Shown: piece by piece, positions 1 through 8,416 of the stretch | Layout: each line of letters starts with the position of its first letter | Numbering within the stretch: the first letter of the stretch is position 1 | From: Bulleidia sp. zg-1006 | Lineage (GTDB): Bacteria; Bacillota_I; Bacilli_A; Erysipelotrichales; Erysipelotrichaceae | DNA: 64,000 nt | NCBI RefSeq assembly: GCF_016812035.1 | Contig: NZ_CP069178.1 | Span: 248,001 to 312,000 of the forward strand | Reading direction: 5' to 3' | The notes under the pieces: generated by a model | The model's input: only the letters and a program-made list of their open reading frames with translations | Told to the model about the DNA's origin: nothing | Database searches by the model: none | Position numbers and translations under genes: made by a program

Positions 1-3
1 TGG

Positions 4-1806
4 ATGCTTGTGCGTTTGATTGTTGGATTTTTGTTGTTTATTGGTTCGATGGTAACGAATGGATATGTGGAAATTGGTGTCTCTTTATTGGGCTATATGG
101 TCTTAGCCTATGACATTTTATACAAAGCATTTCGCAATATCATTAAAGGAAAAGTCTTTGATGAGAATTTTTTAATGGTTGTTGCAACAGTGTCTGCTTT
201 ATTTCTACAAGAATGGCGTGAAGCAATAGCGGTTATTTTGTTCTATCAGGTGGGGGAATATTTCCAAGATAAAGCGGTGAATCATTCGCGTAAATCCATT
301 GGTGAATTGATGGAAATTCGTCCTGAAGTGGCCATGGTTAAAAGAGCTGATGAATTTAAGATGGTTGCACCGGAAGAGGTTCAAATTGGTGATTTAGTTC
401 GTGTATTACCTGGGGAAAGAATTCCGGTGGATGCGAAGATTGTAGAAGGTAGAAGTAGTTTAAACATGACTTCTTTAACAGGGGAAAGTGCCTGGAAGGA
501 TGTTGAGGCCGGCGATGAAGTAATGAGTGGAGCAATCAATCAGAATGGTACGTTAATGGTAATTTGCACCAATCGCTATGCGGATTCTACAGTAGCTAAG
601 ATTTTAGATTTGGTAGAAAATAATGACCAAGTTAAGTCCAAAGAAGAACGGTTTATTACAAAATTTGCGGAAGTATATACACCAGTGGTAGTCTTCTTAG
701 CGGTATTAGTAGCAGTTGTGGTAAGTCTACAATTAAGAGATTATCAAGAGGGTATTCGTAGGGCTGGTACTTTCTTAGTTATTTCTTGTCCATGTGCTTT
801 GGTTATTTCCATTCCCTTATCTTTTTTCTCGGGAATTGGGGGTTTATCAAAGGAAGGAATTTTAGTTAAAGGAGCGAATGTCTTTGAAAAAATCAATCGT
901 ATTCAAAGAATGGTTTTTGATAAAACAGGTACCTTAACTAAAGGGGAATTTAAGGTTGAAAAAATTATTTCTGAATGTCCGGAAGAAGTATTAAAATATG
1001 CGGCAGCCTTGGAAGTACAGTCCAATCATCCATTATCAAAAGCAATTTTAGCGAAGAATGAGCTTGATGTTGGTGCATGGGATGTAAGAAATGTCAAAGA
1101 GGTGGCCGGTAGAGGACTAGAGGGATTCGTTAATGGGGAAATAGTTCGTGTGGGTAATCAAAAGCAGTTGAGAGAAGTTGGTATTTTGACTCCGACTATT
1201 GATGAAATTGGCACAAAGGTCTTTGTTTCTAAAGGGAATGAGTATTTAGGTTGTCTTATCTTAAATGATCAATTAAAGAAGCATGCTACGAGTTTTATTC
1301 AATATTTAGATGAAAAGAAGATTGATACAAAAATTATTTCCGGTGATGAAGAAAAGATAGTCGCAAAGGTAGCGAAAGAGTTAAATATAAAGACTTATCT
1401 AGCGAATCAGCTACCAGTGGATAAGGTAGAAGCTTTGGTGCAGGAAATGAAAAAAGGCTTTACTTGTTTTGTAGGAGATGGTACGAATGATGCACCTGTT
1501 TTAAGTCGAGCTGATGTATCGATTGCGATGGGTGGTGTTGGTTCTGATGCGGCGATAGAGGTGGCTGATGTTATTTTGATGGATGATGGTATACTTAAGG
1601 TGGAAAGCCTTTTGGTACAATCGAAAAAGGTAATCCGAATTGCATTGGAAAATATTTGGTTTGCGATTGGTATTAAGGTACTTGTTTTAGTACTTGGTGC
1701 TTTAGGTTTTGCGAATATGTGGATGGCTATTTTCGCTGATACAGGGGTGGCTATTTTATGTGTTCTTAATTCTTTACGTTTACTAAAAGTTCATGATGTT
1801 CAGTAA
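4..1806 (+). CDS. P1B-type heavy-metal-translocating ATPase (Zn/Cd/Pb-type)
   Basis: Membrane pump that exports soft divalent metals using ATP. Visible motifs are the transmembrane CPC metal site (residues 262-264, SCPCALV), the phosphorylated Asp306 in DKTGTLTK, the SNHPLSKA His-Pro motif of P1B ATPases, and the GDGTND hinge (491-496). CPC together with the C-terminal ADTGVAILCVLNSLRLL segment favours the ZntA/CadA branch over copper pumps. No N-terminal HMA domain is seen. The frame is open to the left edge, so the true start, possibly with a metal-binding domain, may lie outside the window. The next gene follows with its ribosome-binding site touching this stop codon. Exact metal specificity is inferred. 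Confidence 0.9.
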   Translation: MLVRLIVGFLLFIGSMVTNGYVEIGVSLLGYMVLAYDILYKAFRNIIKGKVFDENFLMVVATVSALFLQEWREAIAVILFYQVGEYFQDKAVNHSRKSIGELMEIRPEVAMVKRADEFKMVAPEEVQIGDLVRVLPGERIPVDAKIVEGRSSLNMTSLTGESAWKDVEAGDEVMSGAINQNGTLMVICTNRYADSTVAKILDLVENNDQVKSKEERFITKFAEVYTPVVVFLAVLVAVVVSLQLRDYQEGIRRAGTFLVISCPCALVISIPLSFFSGIGGLSKEGILVKGANVFEKINRIQRMVFDKTGTLTKGEFKVEKIISECPEEVLKYAAALEVQSNHPLSKAILAKNELDVGAWDVRNVKEVAGRGLEGFVNGEIVRVGNQKQLREVGILTPTIDEIGTKVFVSKGNEYLGCLILNDQLKKHATSFIQYLDEKKIDTKIISGDEEKIVAKVAKELNIKTYLANQLPVDKVEALVQEMKKGFTCFVGDGTNDAPVLSRADVSIAMGGVGSDAAIEVADVILMDDGILKVESLLVQSKKVIRIALENIWFAIGIKVLVLVLGALGFANMWMAIFADTGVAILCVLNSLRLLKVHDVQ

Positions 1807-1817
1807 GGAGAGTGTTT

Positions 1818-2144
1818 ATGTCATTTTTTGTTCATCTGGCGGCTAAGGTGTTCTCCCTTTGGCTAATGGAATATTTGTTTCATTTGGTGAAATTTAGAAG
1901 CTTTGGAAAGTTAATCGTCACTGCATTTGTGCTAATGGTGTTAAATAGTGTTTTAAAACCAATTCTGCATTTTTTGGCACTACCCATTACAATCTTGACA
2001 ATTGGCTTATTTGCACTTGTGATTAATGGAATTGTGGTATATGTAGCGTTTCGTCTATCAGAGGTTCAGATTAATGACTTTTCAACAGCGATTATAATTG
2101 GAATTTTATTGACAATTGTAGACGTTATCATGGCTGTTAAATAA
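1818..2144 (+). CDS. phage-holin family 4-type small membrane protein (PF04020-like)
   Basis: A 108-residue, very hydrophobic protein with about four membrane segments. It resembles the widespread holin-4 superfamily (YvlD-like) proteins that sit in the cytoplasmic membrane; their function is poorly known. The GTG at 1812 is too close to the AAGGAG at 1805-1810. The ATG at 1818, seven bases downstream of that site, is preferred. It is probably co-transcribed with the metal ATPase. Nothing shows phage origin, and the family name is historical. Confidence 0.75.
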   Translation: MSFFVHLAAKVFSLWLMEYLFHLVKFRSFGKLIVTAFVLMVLNSVLKPILHFLALPITILTIGLFALVINGIVVYVAFRLSEVQINDFSTAIIIGILLTIVDVIMAVK

Positions 2145-2168
2145 TAAAATATATATATAGCCTTTTTG

Positions 2169-2593
2169 AAGTGAACCCCAAAAGTCGGACAACCAATAAA
2201 GGAGGTTCACTTTTTGTTATGACAAAACTTACAAGAGAACAGAAAATAGAAATCTAGCACAAAAGAAAAGGCAAAGAAACGGTTAAATCTCTATCAAAAC
2301 AATACAAAATCTTAGGACGCCACATAAACTGCCTTATCAAACTAATCGATACTTATGGAGAAAACATTTTAAGAAAAGATAAGAATAATTATTATAGCCC
2401 TGAATTAAAACTTGAAATTATTAATAAAGTTTTAATGGATAAACAATCGGCTGTGTCGACAGCTTTAGAATATGGTCTTCTATCGTATGGAATGCTTTTT
2501 AACTGGATTAAATCTTATAAGGAAAATGCTTATATTATAGTAGAGAAAAAGAAAGGTCGAAGATCAAGAAGAAAATTTTACTGGGGATTATGA
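2169..2593 (+). mobile_element. IS3-family (IS150-like) relic: left end plus orfA with stop codon
   Basis: The left end begins with AAGTGAACCCCAAAAG. The orfA reading frame starts at ATG 2219 (MTKLTREQKIEI) and encodes a helix-turn-helix transposase A protein, but codon 13 is TAG where a second copy at 48301 has TAT (Tyr). The frame continues with RRSRRKFYWGL to 2593. No orfB is present. The end folds on itself: AAGTGAACC (2169-2177) pairs with GGTTCACTT (2204-2212), and the second arm overlaps the GGAGG ribosome-binding site. This is an inactive remnant. Confidence 0.8.
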
Positions 2594-2983
2594 CAATAAT
2601 CGTATTGACAGTAGTATTGATTGGAGATGGTTACTATAATTTAAAATCGAATTCAGTATACTATGCTGAAAATACAGCTCATAAGGAAGGAACAGAACCG
2701 GTACTTATGATGTTGGTAGATAAAAGAAACCATTAATCAATCTATGATAGCTATAAATTAGGTAAAACAACCTTTAAAGTCTAGGGGGTTAAAGTGGTTT
2801 CTTTAGAAGATACTGTTGAAGATGCTGAGACTTTATTAAATAATCCTAAAAATCCTATTTATTCTTATTATCAGCAATGCTATAGAAAGTGTAAAGACCT
2901 TGGCTCAAGAATTAGAAGGTGCAGGACAACCAACCTATAAAGTGAAGTTTGTAACCACATCACAAGACATAAAAGTTTCATAG
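2590..2983 (+). pseudogene. decayed gene for a secreted or membrane-anchored protein
   Basis: From ATG 2590 a short frame reads MTIIVLTVVLIGDGYYNL, a membrane anchor or signal segment, then stops at 2736. Further pieces follow in other frames: VSLEDTVEDAETLLNNPKNP near 2812, then KTLAQELEGAGQPTYKVKF and a stop at 2983. The pieces look like one eroded extracellular protein broken by stops and frameshifts next to the IS relic. I do not recognise the family. The stretch 2984-3214 contains no convincing gene. Confidence 0.45.
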
Positions 2984-3214
2984 TAGAAAAAGATAGGAAA
3001 TTAACATAAGTTTTCTAAAAATGGTCCCGGATAGTGAGAGGAAAAATAAAGCACTATAGAAACAGAAACAACCACAGAAGTAGCCCTACAGCCCTTGCTG
3101 GAGTGAAATAAACCTACAAGATGATGGAAAAATATATATTCAAACATCAATTTGATACTGTATCAAAAAACAGAAAATTGATTTTAATAAATTATATAAT
3201 ATAGCCCATATAGC

Positions 3215-3240
3215 TAGAAGGTGTACACCTTCTATTTTTT
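3215..3240 (+). promoter_or_regulatory. perfect 20-bp palindrome followed by T-run: terminator or operator
   Basis: TAGAAGGTGTACACCTTCTA at 3215-3234 is a perfect palindrome followed by TTTTTT. It can form an eight-base-pair stem with a four-base loop and so fits an intrinsic terminator, but with no spacer it also fits a dimer operator. A TATAAT hexamer lies just upstream (3195-3200) without a clear -35 partner. It stands before a PRD-type regulator gene. Confidence 0.5.
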
Positions 3241-3248
3241 ATATTACT

Positions 3249-3280
3249 TAAAATTATGTGCTACCTGTCACATAGTTTTA
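3249..3280 (+). promoter_or_regulatory. 12-bp imperfect inverted repeat in leader of PTS regulator
   Basis: TAAAATTATGTG (3249-3260) and CACATAGTTTTA (3269-3280) pair except for one mismatch, with an eight-base spacer. The repeat ends about 17 bases before the ribosome-binding site of the PRD regulator. It may be an operator for self-regulation or an RNA hairpin competing with the upstream palindrome. Confidence 0.4.
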
Positions 3281-3312
3281 AAGGATACAATGAGCACAAA
3301 GGAGGCAATAGT

Positions 3313-4920
3313 ATGATAGATAGTAAACACAGAAAAGAAGAAATATTAATTAAATTACTAAACTTAGAAAAAGTATCCTATCAAACATTGTCTCAAGAAT
3401 ATTTTGTTTCTAAAAGCAGTATAGCGAAAGATTTTGAATATATTCGAGAGCTAATAAAACCTTATGACTTATATTTAGTCTTTAATCAAAGAGGCACATA
3501 TATAGAAGCTTCTGAGACAAAGATACAAAATTTCATAAAAAACCTAATTGAAGAAAAACCCGGTTATTTTGAAGAAAAATTTATTAAAAAAGACCAATTA
3601 AATGCCATACATAATAATTTAATCTATTTTTTAGAAGAAAAAGAATTACCTATATACTTAGATACGGTACGTAAAATATCTATATCATTTGCAGTTTTAT
3701 TTTCAAGAAAAAATAAAGGAAGATATATAGAAGAATTAAATAATAGTATAGATGTTGTAGAAATGTTTAACTTTCAAAATATTCCATTAATCTATGAATT
3801 AATTTATTATATAGGAAGTAAATTAGATTATAGCTTAAGTAAAGAAGATGTATACTATATCGCACTTTTCCTTCTTGGAAATAGAATGAGTGACTTTTTC
3901 ACCAATATAGATGTTCCGGATGGTTTGATTAATCAAGTTAAAGATTTAATACAACAAATATCAATTGGTTTATCAAATAAAGATATGATAGACAATAAAT
4001 TACTTAGAGATTTATCTGTTCATTTAATGTATATGGTACTTAGAAGAAGTATAAATATAAGTATGCACTCAACACTTATAAATGATATCAAAAATAAATA
4101 TCCTGTTTTATACCAACTTACTAGTTTATGGCTGACAAATTTTTGCGATTATTATAAAACAAAATTAACGGATGCTGAAATTATGTATGTTGTAATACAT
4201 ATTCAAGCAGCTATAGAAAGAAACAAAAACAAAAAAAGAATATTAGTTGTCTGTCCAAGCGGCTATGGATTTGGCTCATTTATATCAGCTAAAGTAAAAT
4301 CCAGTTTACCTAGCGATGTATTCGTTGAAGTAGCCTCAGAATTAAATTACAAAGAATTACTTACAGAAAAAATTGCTTATATAGTAAGTACAAGAGAACT
4401 AGACCAAAAAAAGTTACCTTCAGTAGTTATTTCTCCGCTTGTTCAAACAGAAGATATGAAAAAAATATTTGATTTATATCTAAGATTTATATATCAAGAA
4501 AAAGATTATATAAGTCCAAAAACAACGAAACAAAATTTACCGCATTATATATATCATTTAGATTTACAAAATAAAGAAGACATTATAAAAGCACTAATTC
4601 AGAAAGTTAATAATTTAGATGATTGTTCAAAACCATTGTTTATCGATTCTATATTTAATAGAGAGCACATGCAAAGTACATATTTGGGTAATGGAATTGC
4701 CCTTCCACATGGAGACCCTAAATTTATAAATCAAACAATGGTATTAATTGCTGTATTAGAAAAACCTATTTTATGGGATGGTACAAATATTGTTGATACG
4801 ATCATATTACTTTTAGTAAAAAAAGGAGAATCCTATCTGTTAGAAGAATTTATGAATGAATTAGTAGAAGAAGTTAATAATAAAGCACTATTTTTAGAAA
4901 AAATGAAAAAGAGGCGGTAA
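3313..4920 (+). CDS. PRD-domain PTS transcriptional regulator (BglG/MtlR type, with EIIB- and EIIA-like domains)
   Basis: Likely transcriptional activator of the PTS operon that follows, switched by phosphorylation through the phosphotransferase system. Domain order: N-terminal winged HTH (about 1-70), PRD regions (about 150-310, with a PRD-like His in VIHIQAAIERN), an EIIB-like segment beginning ILVVCPSGYGFGS (about 325), and a C-terminal EIIA-like domain with the active His in ALPHGDP. ATG 3313 is chosen because it follows AAAGGAGG at normal spacing; an ATG at 3256 lacks a site. The 535-residue length is somewhat below the usual 640-700, so one PRD may be reduced. The gene is AT-rich compared with the core genes, which may mean acquisition with its operon. 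Confidence 0.85.
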   Translation: MIDSKHRKEEILIKLLNLEKVSYQTLSQEYFVSKSSIAKDFEYIRELIKPYDLYLVFNQRGTYIEASETKIQNFIKNLIEEKPGYFEEKFIKKDQLNAIHNNLIYFLEEKELPIYLDTVRKISISFAVLFSRKNKGRYIEELNNSIDVVEMFNFQNIPLIYELIYYIGSKLDYSLSKEDVYYIALFLLGNRMSDFFTNIDVPDGLINQVKDLIQQISIGLSNKDMIDNKLLRDLSVHLMYMVLRRSINISMHSTLINDIKNKYPVLYQLTSLWLTNFCDYYKTKLTDAEIMYVVIHIQAAIERNKNKKRILVVCPSGYGFGSFISAKVKSSLPSDVFVEVASELNYKELLTEKIAYIVSTRELDQKKLPSVVISPLVQTEDMKKIFDLYLRFIYQEKDYISPKTTKQNLPHYIYHLDLQNKEDIIKALIQKVNNLDDCSKPLFIDSIFNREHMQSTYLGNGIALPHGDPKFINQTMVLIAVLEKPILWDGTNIVDTIILLLVKKGESYLLEEFMNELVEEVNNKALFLEKMKKRR

Positions 4921-4925
4921 GAACT

Positions 4926-5360
4926 ATGAATTATCTTATTTCACCCCAATACGTATTAGTAAAAGATAAAACAGAATCTTGGCAAGAGGCTTTAGAACTT
5001 GCTAGTAAGCCAATATTAGACGATAAAAAAATTGTAAAACAATATATTGAAGAAATGAAAAATTCTGTAATACAAAATGGTCCTTATATGGTTTTAACAG
5101 ACTATTTTGCATTAATGCATGCAAAGCCTAGTCAATATGTAAATGAGCAAGCAATGAGTTTACTCGTATTAAAGGAAGCTGTTGATTTACTTGGAAAACC
5201 AGTAAAAATTATGCTTGTACTAGCAACAAAAGATAATCATTCCCATTTAGAATCATTACAAAAAATTGTAAGTATTTTTGGTAATCAAAAATATTTTGAA
5301 TGTATATTAAATGGAAATATTGAAGAAATAAAAGAAATGATGAAGGAGGTGGGAAAATGA
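4926..5360 (+). CDS. PTS EIIA component, ascorbate/UlaC-type
   Basis: Cytoplasmic phosphocarrier that passes phosphate from HPr to the EIIB partner. The 144-residue protein shows the EIIA(Mtl/Fru/Ntr-like) fold pattern with a probable phospho-His in the LMHAKPS motif and a preceding Gly-Pro-Tyr turn, as in UlaC/SgaA proteins. It starts five bases after the regulator stop and overlaps the EIIB gene by four bases, so it is part of one translationally coupled operon. The sugar is not determined. Confidence 0.85.
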   Translation: MNYLISPQYVLVKDKTESWQEALELASKPILDDKKIVKQYIEEMKNSVIQNGPYMVLTDYFALMHAKPSQYVNEQAMSLLVLKEAVDLLGKPVKIMLVLATKDNHSHLESLQKIVSIFGNQKYFECILNGNIEEIKEMMKEVGK

Positions 5361-5641
5361 AGATTTTGGCAGTATGTGGCTTTGGGGTAGGTAGCTCAAT
5401 GGTTCTTAAAATGACAATTGATAAAGCTATTCGTGAATTAAATATAGATGCAGAAGTGGAAAATACAGATTTATCTTCGGCAAAATCGATGGACGCTGAT
5501 GTTTACTTAACAAGTAGTGAACTAAAAGAAGAATTGTCAAGAAATACAACAAAGCCGGTTTATCCTATAAAAAAATATATGGATAAAGAGGAAGTAAAAG
5601 ATGCTTTAAAACAGTATTTAAGTGAAAGGGGAAATGAATAA
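5357..5641 (+). CDS. PTS EIIB component, ascorbate/UlaB-type
   Basis: Small cytoplasmic phosphocarrier of 94 residues. The phosphocysteine is Cys7 in the N-terminal loop AVCGFGVGSS, typical of the lactose/ascorbate EIIB superfamily. A strong GGAGGTGGG ribosome-binding site lies inside the end of the EIIA gene. It hands phosphate to the substrate carried by the EIIC protein encoded next. Confidence 0.88.
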   Translation: MKILAVCGFGVGSSMVLKMTIDKAIRELNIDAEVENTDLSSAKSMDADVYLTSSELKEELSRNTTKPVYPIKKYMDKEEVKDALKQYLSERGNE

Positions 5642-6891
5642 TGAGTTTTTTAACAGATAATATATTAAGAAATCCACCTATCTTATTAGCACTTATAGCG
5701 CTAATCGGATTAGTTTTACAAAAGAAATCGATATCAGATAGTATTAAAGGTACATTAACGGTTGCCTTTGGGATGGTAATACTAACAGAAGGTGTCAATA
5801 TCTTAGTTGGACAAATTGTACCTATAAACCAAGCCGTTCAATCACGATTAGGAGTTGTTGTTGCTGATGGATTAACAGATGTAACATTTACAGCAAATTA
5901 TGGTGGAATAGTTGGCATATCAATGTTTTTAGGCTTATTAATTCACTTGTTAATCGCAAGATTTACACCTATTAAAACTATATTTCTAACAGGACACATG
6001 CTTTGGTGGTTTCCATTTATATTTGTTGCGATAAGTGTGGAATCAGGATTAAGCAATACTGCAACAATTATACTTAGTGCCTTTTTATCAGCATGTTATT
6101 GGTCATTTATGCCTTGGATTATGAGAAAATTTGTGTGGGATGTTGTTGGAGATGATTCGTTCTTAATTGGACATCCAACAGGGATTTTATCTCTTATATC
6201 AGGTGTTGCAGCTAAAATGTTTGGTGATAAGAGTAAATCAACCGAATCGATTAATATACCTAAAAATTTATCATTCTTTAGAGAAATTTCGATCACAAGT
6301 GGGCTGGTTTTATTCTTAATGTATATAATCACTGCCATAATTTCACCAGGCTTTGTTCCTAAGGGTTCTAATATTATAATGTTTGCTTTAAATGCAGGTA
6401 TTAAATTTGGGGCAGGATTACTTGTTATGTTGTATGGAGTAAGATTACTTATAAATCAAATTATTCCAGCATTCCAAGGTATTGCAGAAAAACTTGTTCC
6501 AAATGCAAAACCAGCATTTGATATACCCATTTTATTTAACTATAAACCAAATGCAGTGTTAATTGGATTTTTAGTTGCGATGATTACTTCAACCATTTTA
6601 ATTATTTTTGTAAATACATCTCATGTATTTGGAGTTATGCTAGTTCCATTAGTTATTACAAGCTTTTTTGAATGTGGAGGAGCTGCAGTAATTGGTGAGG
6701 GGCAAGGTGGTTTAAGAGGAGCTATAATTGGAACAGCAGTTGCCTCTTTAGCAATGGTTTTACTTGTAGGTATATCAGCCGTTATTTATAGTACAACAAT
6801 ACAAAACTGGATGTTAGTTTTTGGTGGAAATGATCTTTCTTTAATGGGAATTTTAGGTAAGTTAGTTTCTCAATTATTTAGAGGATTTTAA
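5641..6891 (+). CDS. PTS EIIC permease, ascorbate/UlaA (SgaT) family
   Basis: Membrane transporter of 416 residues with about ten to eleven hydrophobic segments. The beginning (LRNPPILLALIALIGLVLQKKS) and the glycine-rich FECGGAAVIGEGQGGLRGA motif are characteristic of the UlaA/SgaT class. It overlaps the EIIB stop by one base. With EIIA and EIIB as separate proteins it makes a complete three-part system. No ascorbate-catabolic genes (UlaD, UlaE, UlaF, UlaG) are nearby, so the substrate may be another sugar or acid. Confidence 0.87.
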   Translation: MSFLTDNILRNPPILLALIALIGLVLQKKSISDSIKGTLTVAFGMVILTEGVNILVGQIVPINQAVQSRLGVVVADGLTDVTFTANYGGIVGISMFLGLLIHLLIARFTPIKTIFLTGHMLWWFPFIFVAISVESGLSNTATIILSAFLSACYWSFMPWIMRKFVWDVVGDDSFLIGHPTGILSLISGVAAKMFGDKSKSTESINIPKNLSFFREISITSGLVLFLMYIITAIISPGFVPKGSNIIMFALNAGIKFGAGLLVMLYGVRLLINQIIPAFQGIAEKLVPNAKPAFDIPILFNYKPNAVLIGFLVAMITSTILIIFVNTSHVFGVMLVPLVITSFFECGGAAVIGEGQGGLRGAIIGTAVASLAMVLLVGISAVIYSTTIQNWMLVFGGNDLSLMGILGKLVSQLFRGF

Positions 6892-6894
6892 TTA

Positions 6895-7632
6895 ATGTTT
6901 TCCTATTTTGATAAAATTTACGAGTTATTAGAGATTGTTAAACACCAAGAAAAAGATAACATGATAAAAGTTGCCTCTATAATGTCTGAAAATATTATGA
7001 ATAATAAATCTATATTTATTTTTGGGGCAAGTCATGCAGGTATTTTAACACAAGAATTATTTTATCGTGCAGGAGGACTTATTACTATCAATCCTATATT
7101 TGCAAAAGAAGTTATGCTTGATATTTCTCCTATTACTTCAACAAGTAAAATGGAAAGACTTGAAGGTTATGGAACTATAATAGGAGAAAATGTAGAATTT
7201 AAGAAAGGAGATTTACTAATAGTACATTCAGTATCAGGAAGAAATCCTGTAGCAATTGATTTAGCTTTATATGCAAAATCAAAAGGAGTTATTATAGCTT
7301 GTATTACTAATAAAAAATATTCTTTATCTACTCTTAGTAGACATTCATCAAAGTTAAGAATGTTAGAAATTTCAGATGTTGTGATTGATAATCATGGAGA
7401 TATAGGAGATGCTAGTTGTAGTATAGATGGTTATAAACAAAAAATAGCTCCAACGTCTACTGTTGTAGGAGCAAGTATTTTAAATGAAATAGTTGTACAA
7501 GTTTGTAATAATTTATCAGAAAAAAATGTATCACCATTACCAATTTTCTATTCAGCGAATTTAGATGGTGGAGATAAATTGAATGAGGAATTATTTAAAA
7601 AATATAAAAGCACAATTCATTATAAATTATAA
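6895..7632 (+). CDS. SIS-domain sugar-phosphate-binding protein (PRK02947-like)
   Basis: The 245-residue protein has a phosphosugar-binding SIS fold: FIFGASHAGILTQELFYRAGG near the N terminus and HSVSGRNPVAIDLALYAK in the middle, both typical of the SIS-domain family related to N-acetylmuramate-6-phosphate etherase. It begins three bases after the permease and ends the operon. It probably isomerises or otherwise processes the phosphorylated product of this PTS, or acts as a sensor. Reaction and substrate are unknown. Confidence 0.75.
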   Translation: MFSYFDKIYELLEIVKHQEKDNMIKVASIMSENIMNNKSIFIFGASHAGILTQELFYRAGGLITINPIFAKEVMLDISPITSTSKMERLEGYGTIIGENVEFKKGDLLIVHSVSGRNPVAIDLALYAKSKGVIIACITNKKYSLSTLSRHSSKLRMLEISDVVIDNHGDIGDASCSIDGYKQKIAPTSTVVGASILNEIVVQVCNNLSEKNVSPLPIFYSANLDGGDKLNEELFKKYKSTIHYKL

Positions 7633-7697
7633 GTTTAAACAAATAAAAGTGGTTTAATCGGTAATGTACACAAACGTAGGGTTTACCCGAAAATAGA

Positions 7698-7728
7698 AGA
7701 GAATGAAGGTTAAAAATCATTCTTTTTT
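7698..7728 (+). terminator. intrinsic terminator after the PTS operon
   Basis: GAATGA (7701-7706) pairs with TCATTC (7717-7722) and is followed by TTTTTT. It lies 70 bases after the last gene of the operon. Confidence 0.7.
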
Positions 7729-7936
7729 GTATATTATTTTAACGCCCAAGAAATTGGGTTCACTCCATATAGTGCTTGCCGGGATTTATTCAAGGATAAT
7801 AGAAATGTGTCTATCTCCTGGAATTATAAGAGCAGATAGATGCAATAAAGCTACAGATACATGTAGTTTATAATGACCATGTATTGATAATGCACGAAAC
7901 AATAGCATAATATATTTAAGAACGGAGGTAGATATT
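7729..7936. other. gene-free stretch with a possible protein relic
   Basis: Together with 7633-7697 this leaves about 300 bases with no complete gene. A frame around 7746-7826 reads AQEIGFTPYSACRDLFKDN before a stop, suggesting a gene remnant I cannot name. The last 60 bases hold a candidate promoter and the GGAGGT site of the RelB gene. Confidence 0.35.
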
Positions 7937-8206
7937 ATGGCAACAACAAATTTGAATATCAGAATAGATAAAGAAGTTAAAGACCAAGCAGAAGTAATAT
8001 TTTCTGAATTGGGGCTTAATATGACAACTGCTATCAATATATTTTTAAGAGCAACCATTAGAGAAAATGGCATTCCTTTTAATTTGAAACTAGAGATACC
8101 AAATACTACTATTAAGGCAATAGAAGAAGGAAGAAATATTGCAAGAGATAGCAGTGTGAAGGGCTATTCTAATATAGATGATTTAAGGGAAGCATTGGAA
8201 GCATGA
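7937..8206 (+). CDS. RelB/DinJ-family antitoxin
   Basis: An 89-residue protein starting MATTNLNIRIDKEVKDQAE with the ribbon-helix-helix pattern and the SELGLNMTTAINIFLR helix of the RelB/DinJ family. It would bind DNA at its own promoter and neutralise a partner mRNA interferase. A GGAGGT site lies at proper distance. The stop codon overlaps the start of the toxin gene (ATGA), the usual coupling. The toxin is broken, so this antitoxin is probably an orphan, although it could still guard against a related toxin elsewhere. Confidence 0.9.
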   Translation: MATTNLNIRIDKEVKDQAEVIFSELGLNMTTAINIFLRATIRENGIPFNLKLEIPNTTIKAIEEGRNIARDSSVKGYSNIDDLREALEA

Positions 8207-8416
8207 AATACGAAATAAAGTTTACAACACAGTTTAAGAAAGACCTTAAACTTGCAAAAAAAACAAAATAAAAATTTAGAAAAGCTGTTTGAGGTCGTAG
8301 GTTTATTAGCAGAAGGTAAAAAACTTGATATGAAGTATAGAGATCATGACCTTTCAGGAACTTATAAGGGGACAAGAGAGTGCCATATAGAACCTGCCCG
8401 GCTTTTAGTATTATGA
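8203..8416 (+). pseudogene. YafQ-type toxin, frameshifted and truncated
   Basis: The frame begins MKYEIKFTTQFKKDLKLAKK, typical of YafQ/RelE toxins, then stops after an eight-A run (8256-8263). Removing one A restores NKNLEKLFEVVGLLAEGKKL and on through LSGTYKGTRECHIEP, matching family motifs. The C terminus, which carries the catalytic His in YafQ, is missing: the frame ends at TGA 8414-8416, against the first arm of a terminator that holds an IS-like insert. The gene is inactive unless the A-run is corrected, and even then it lacks its end. Confidence 0.85.
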
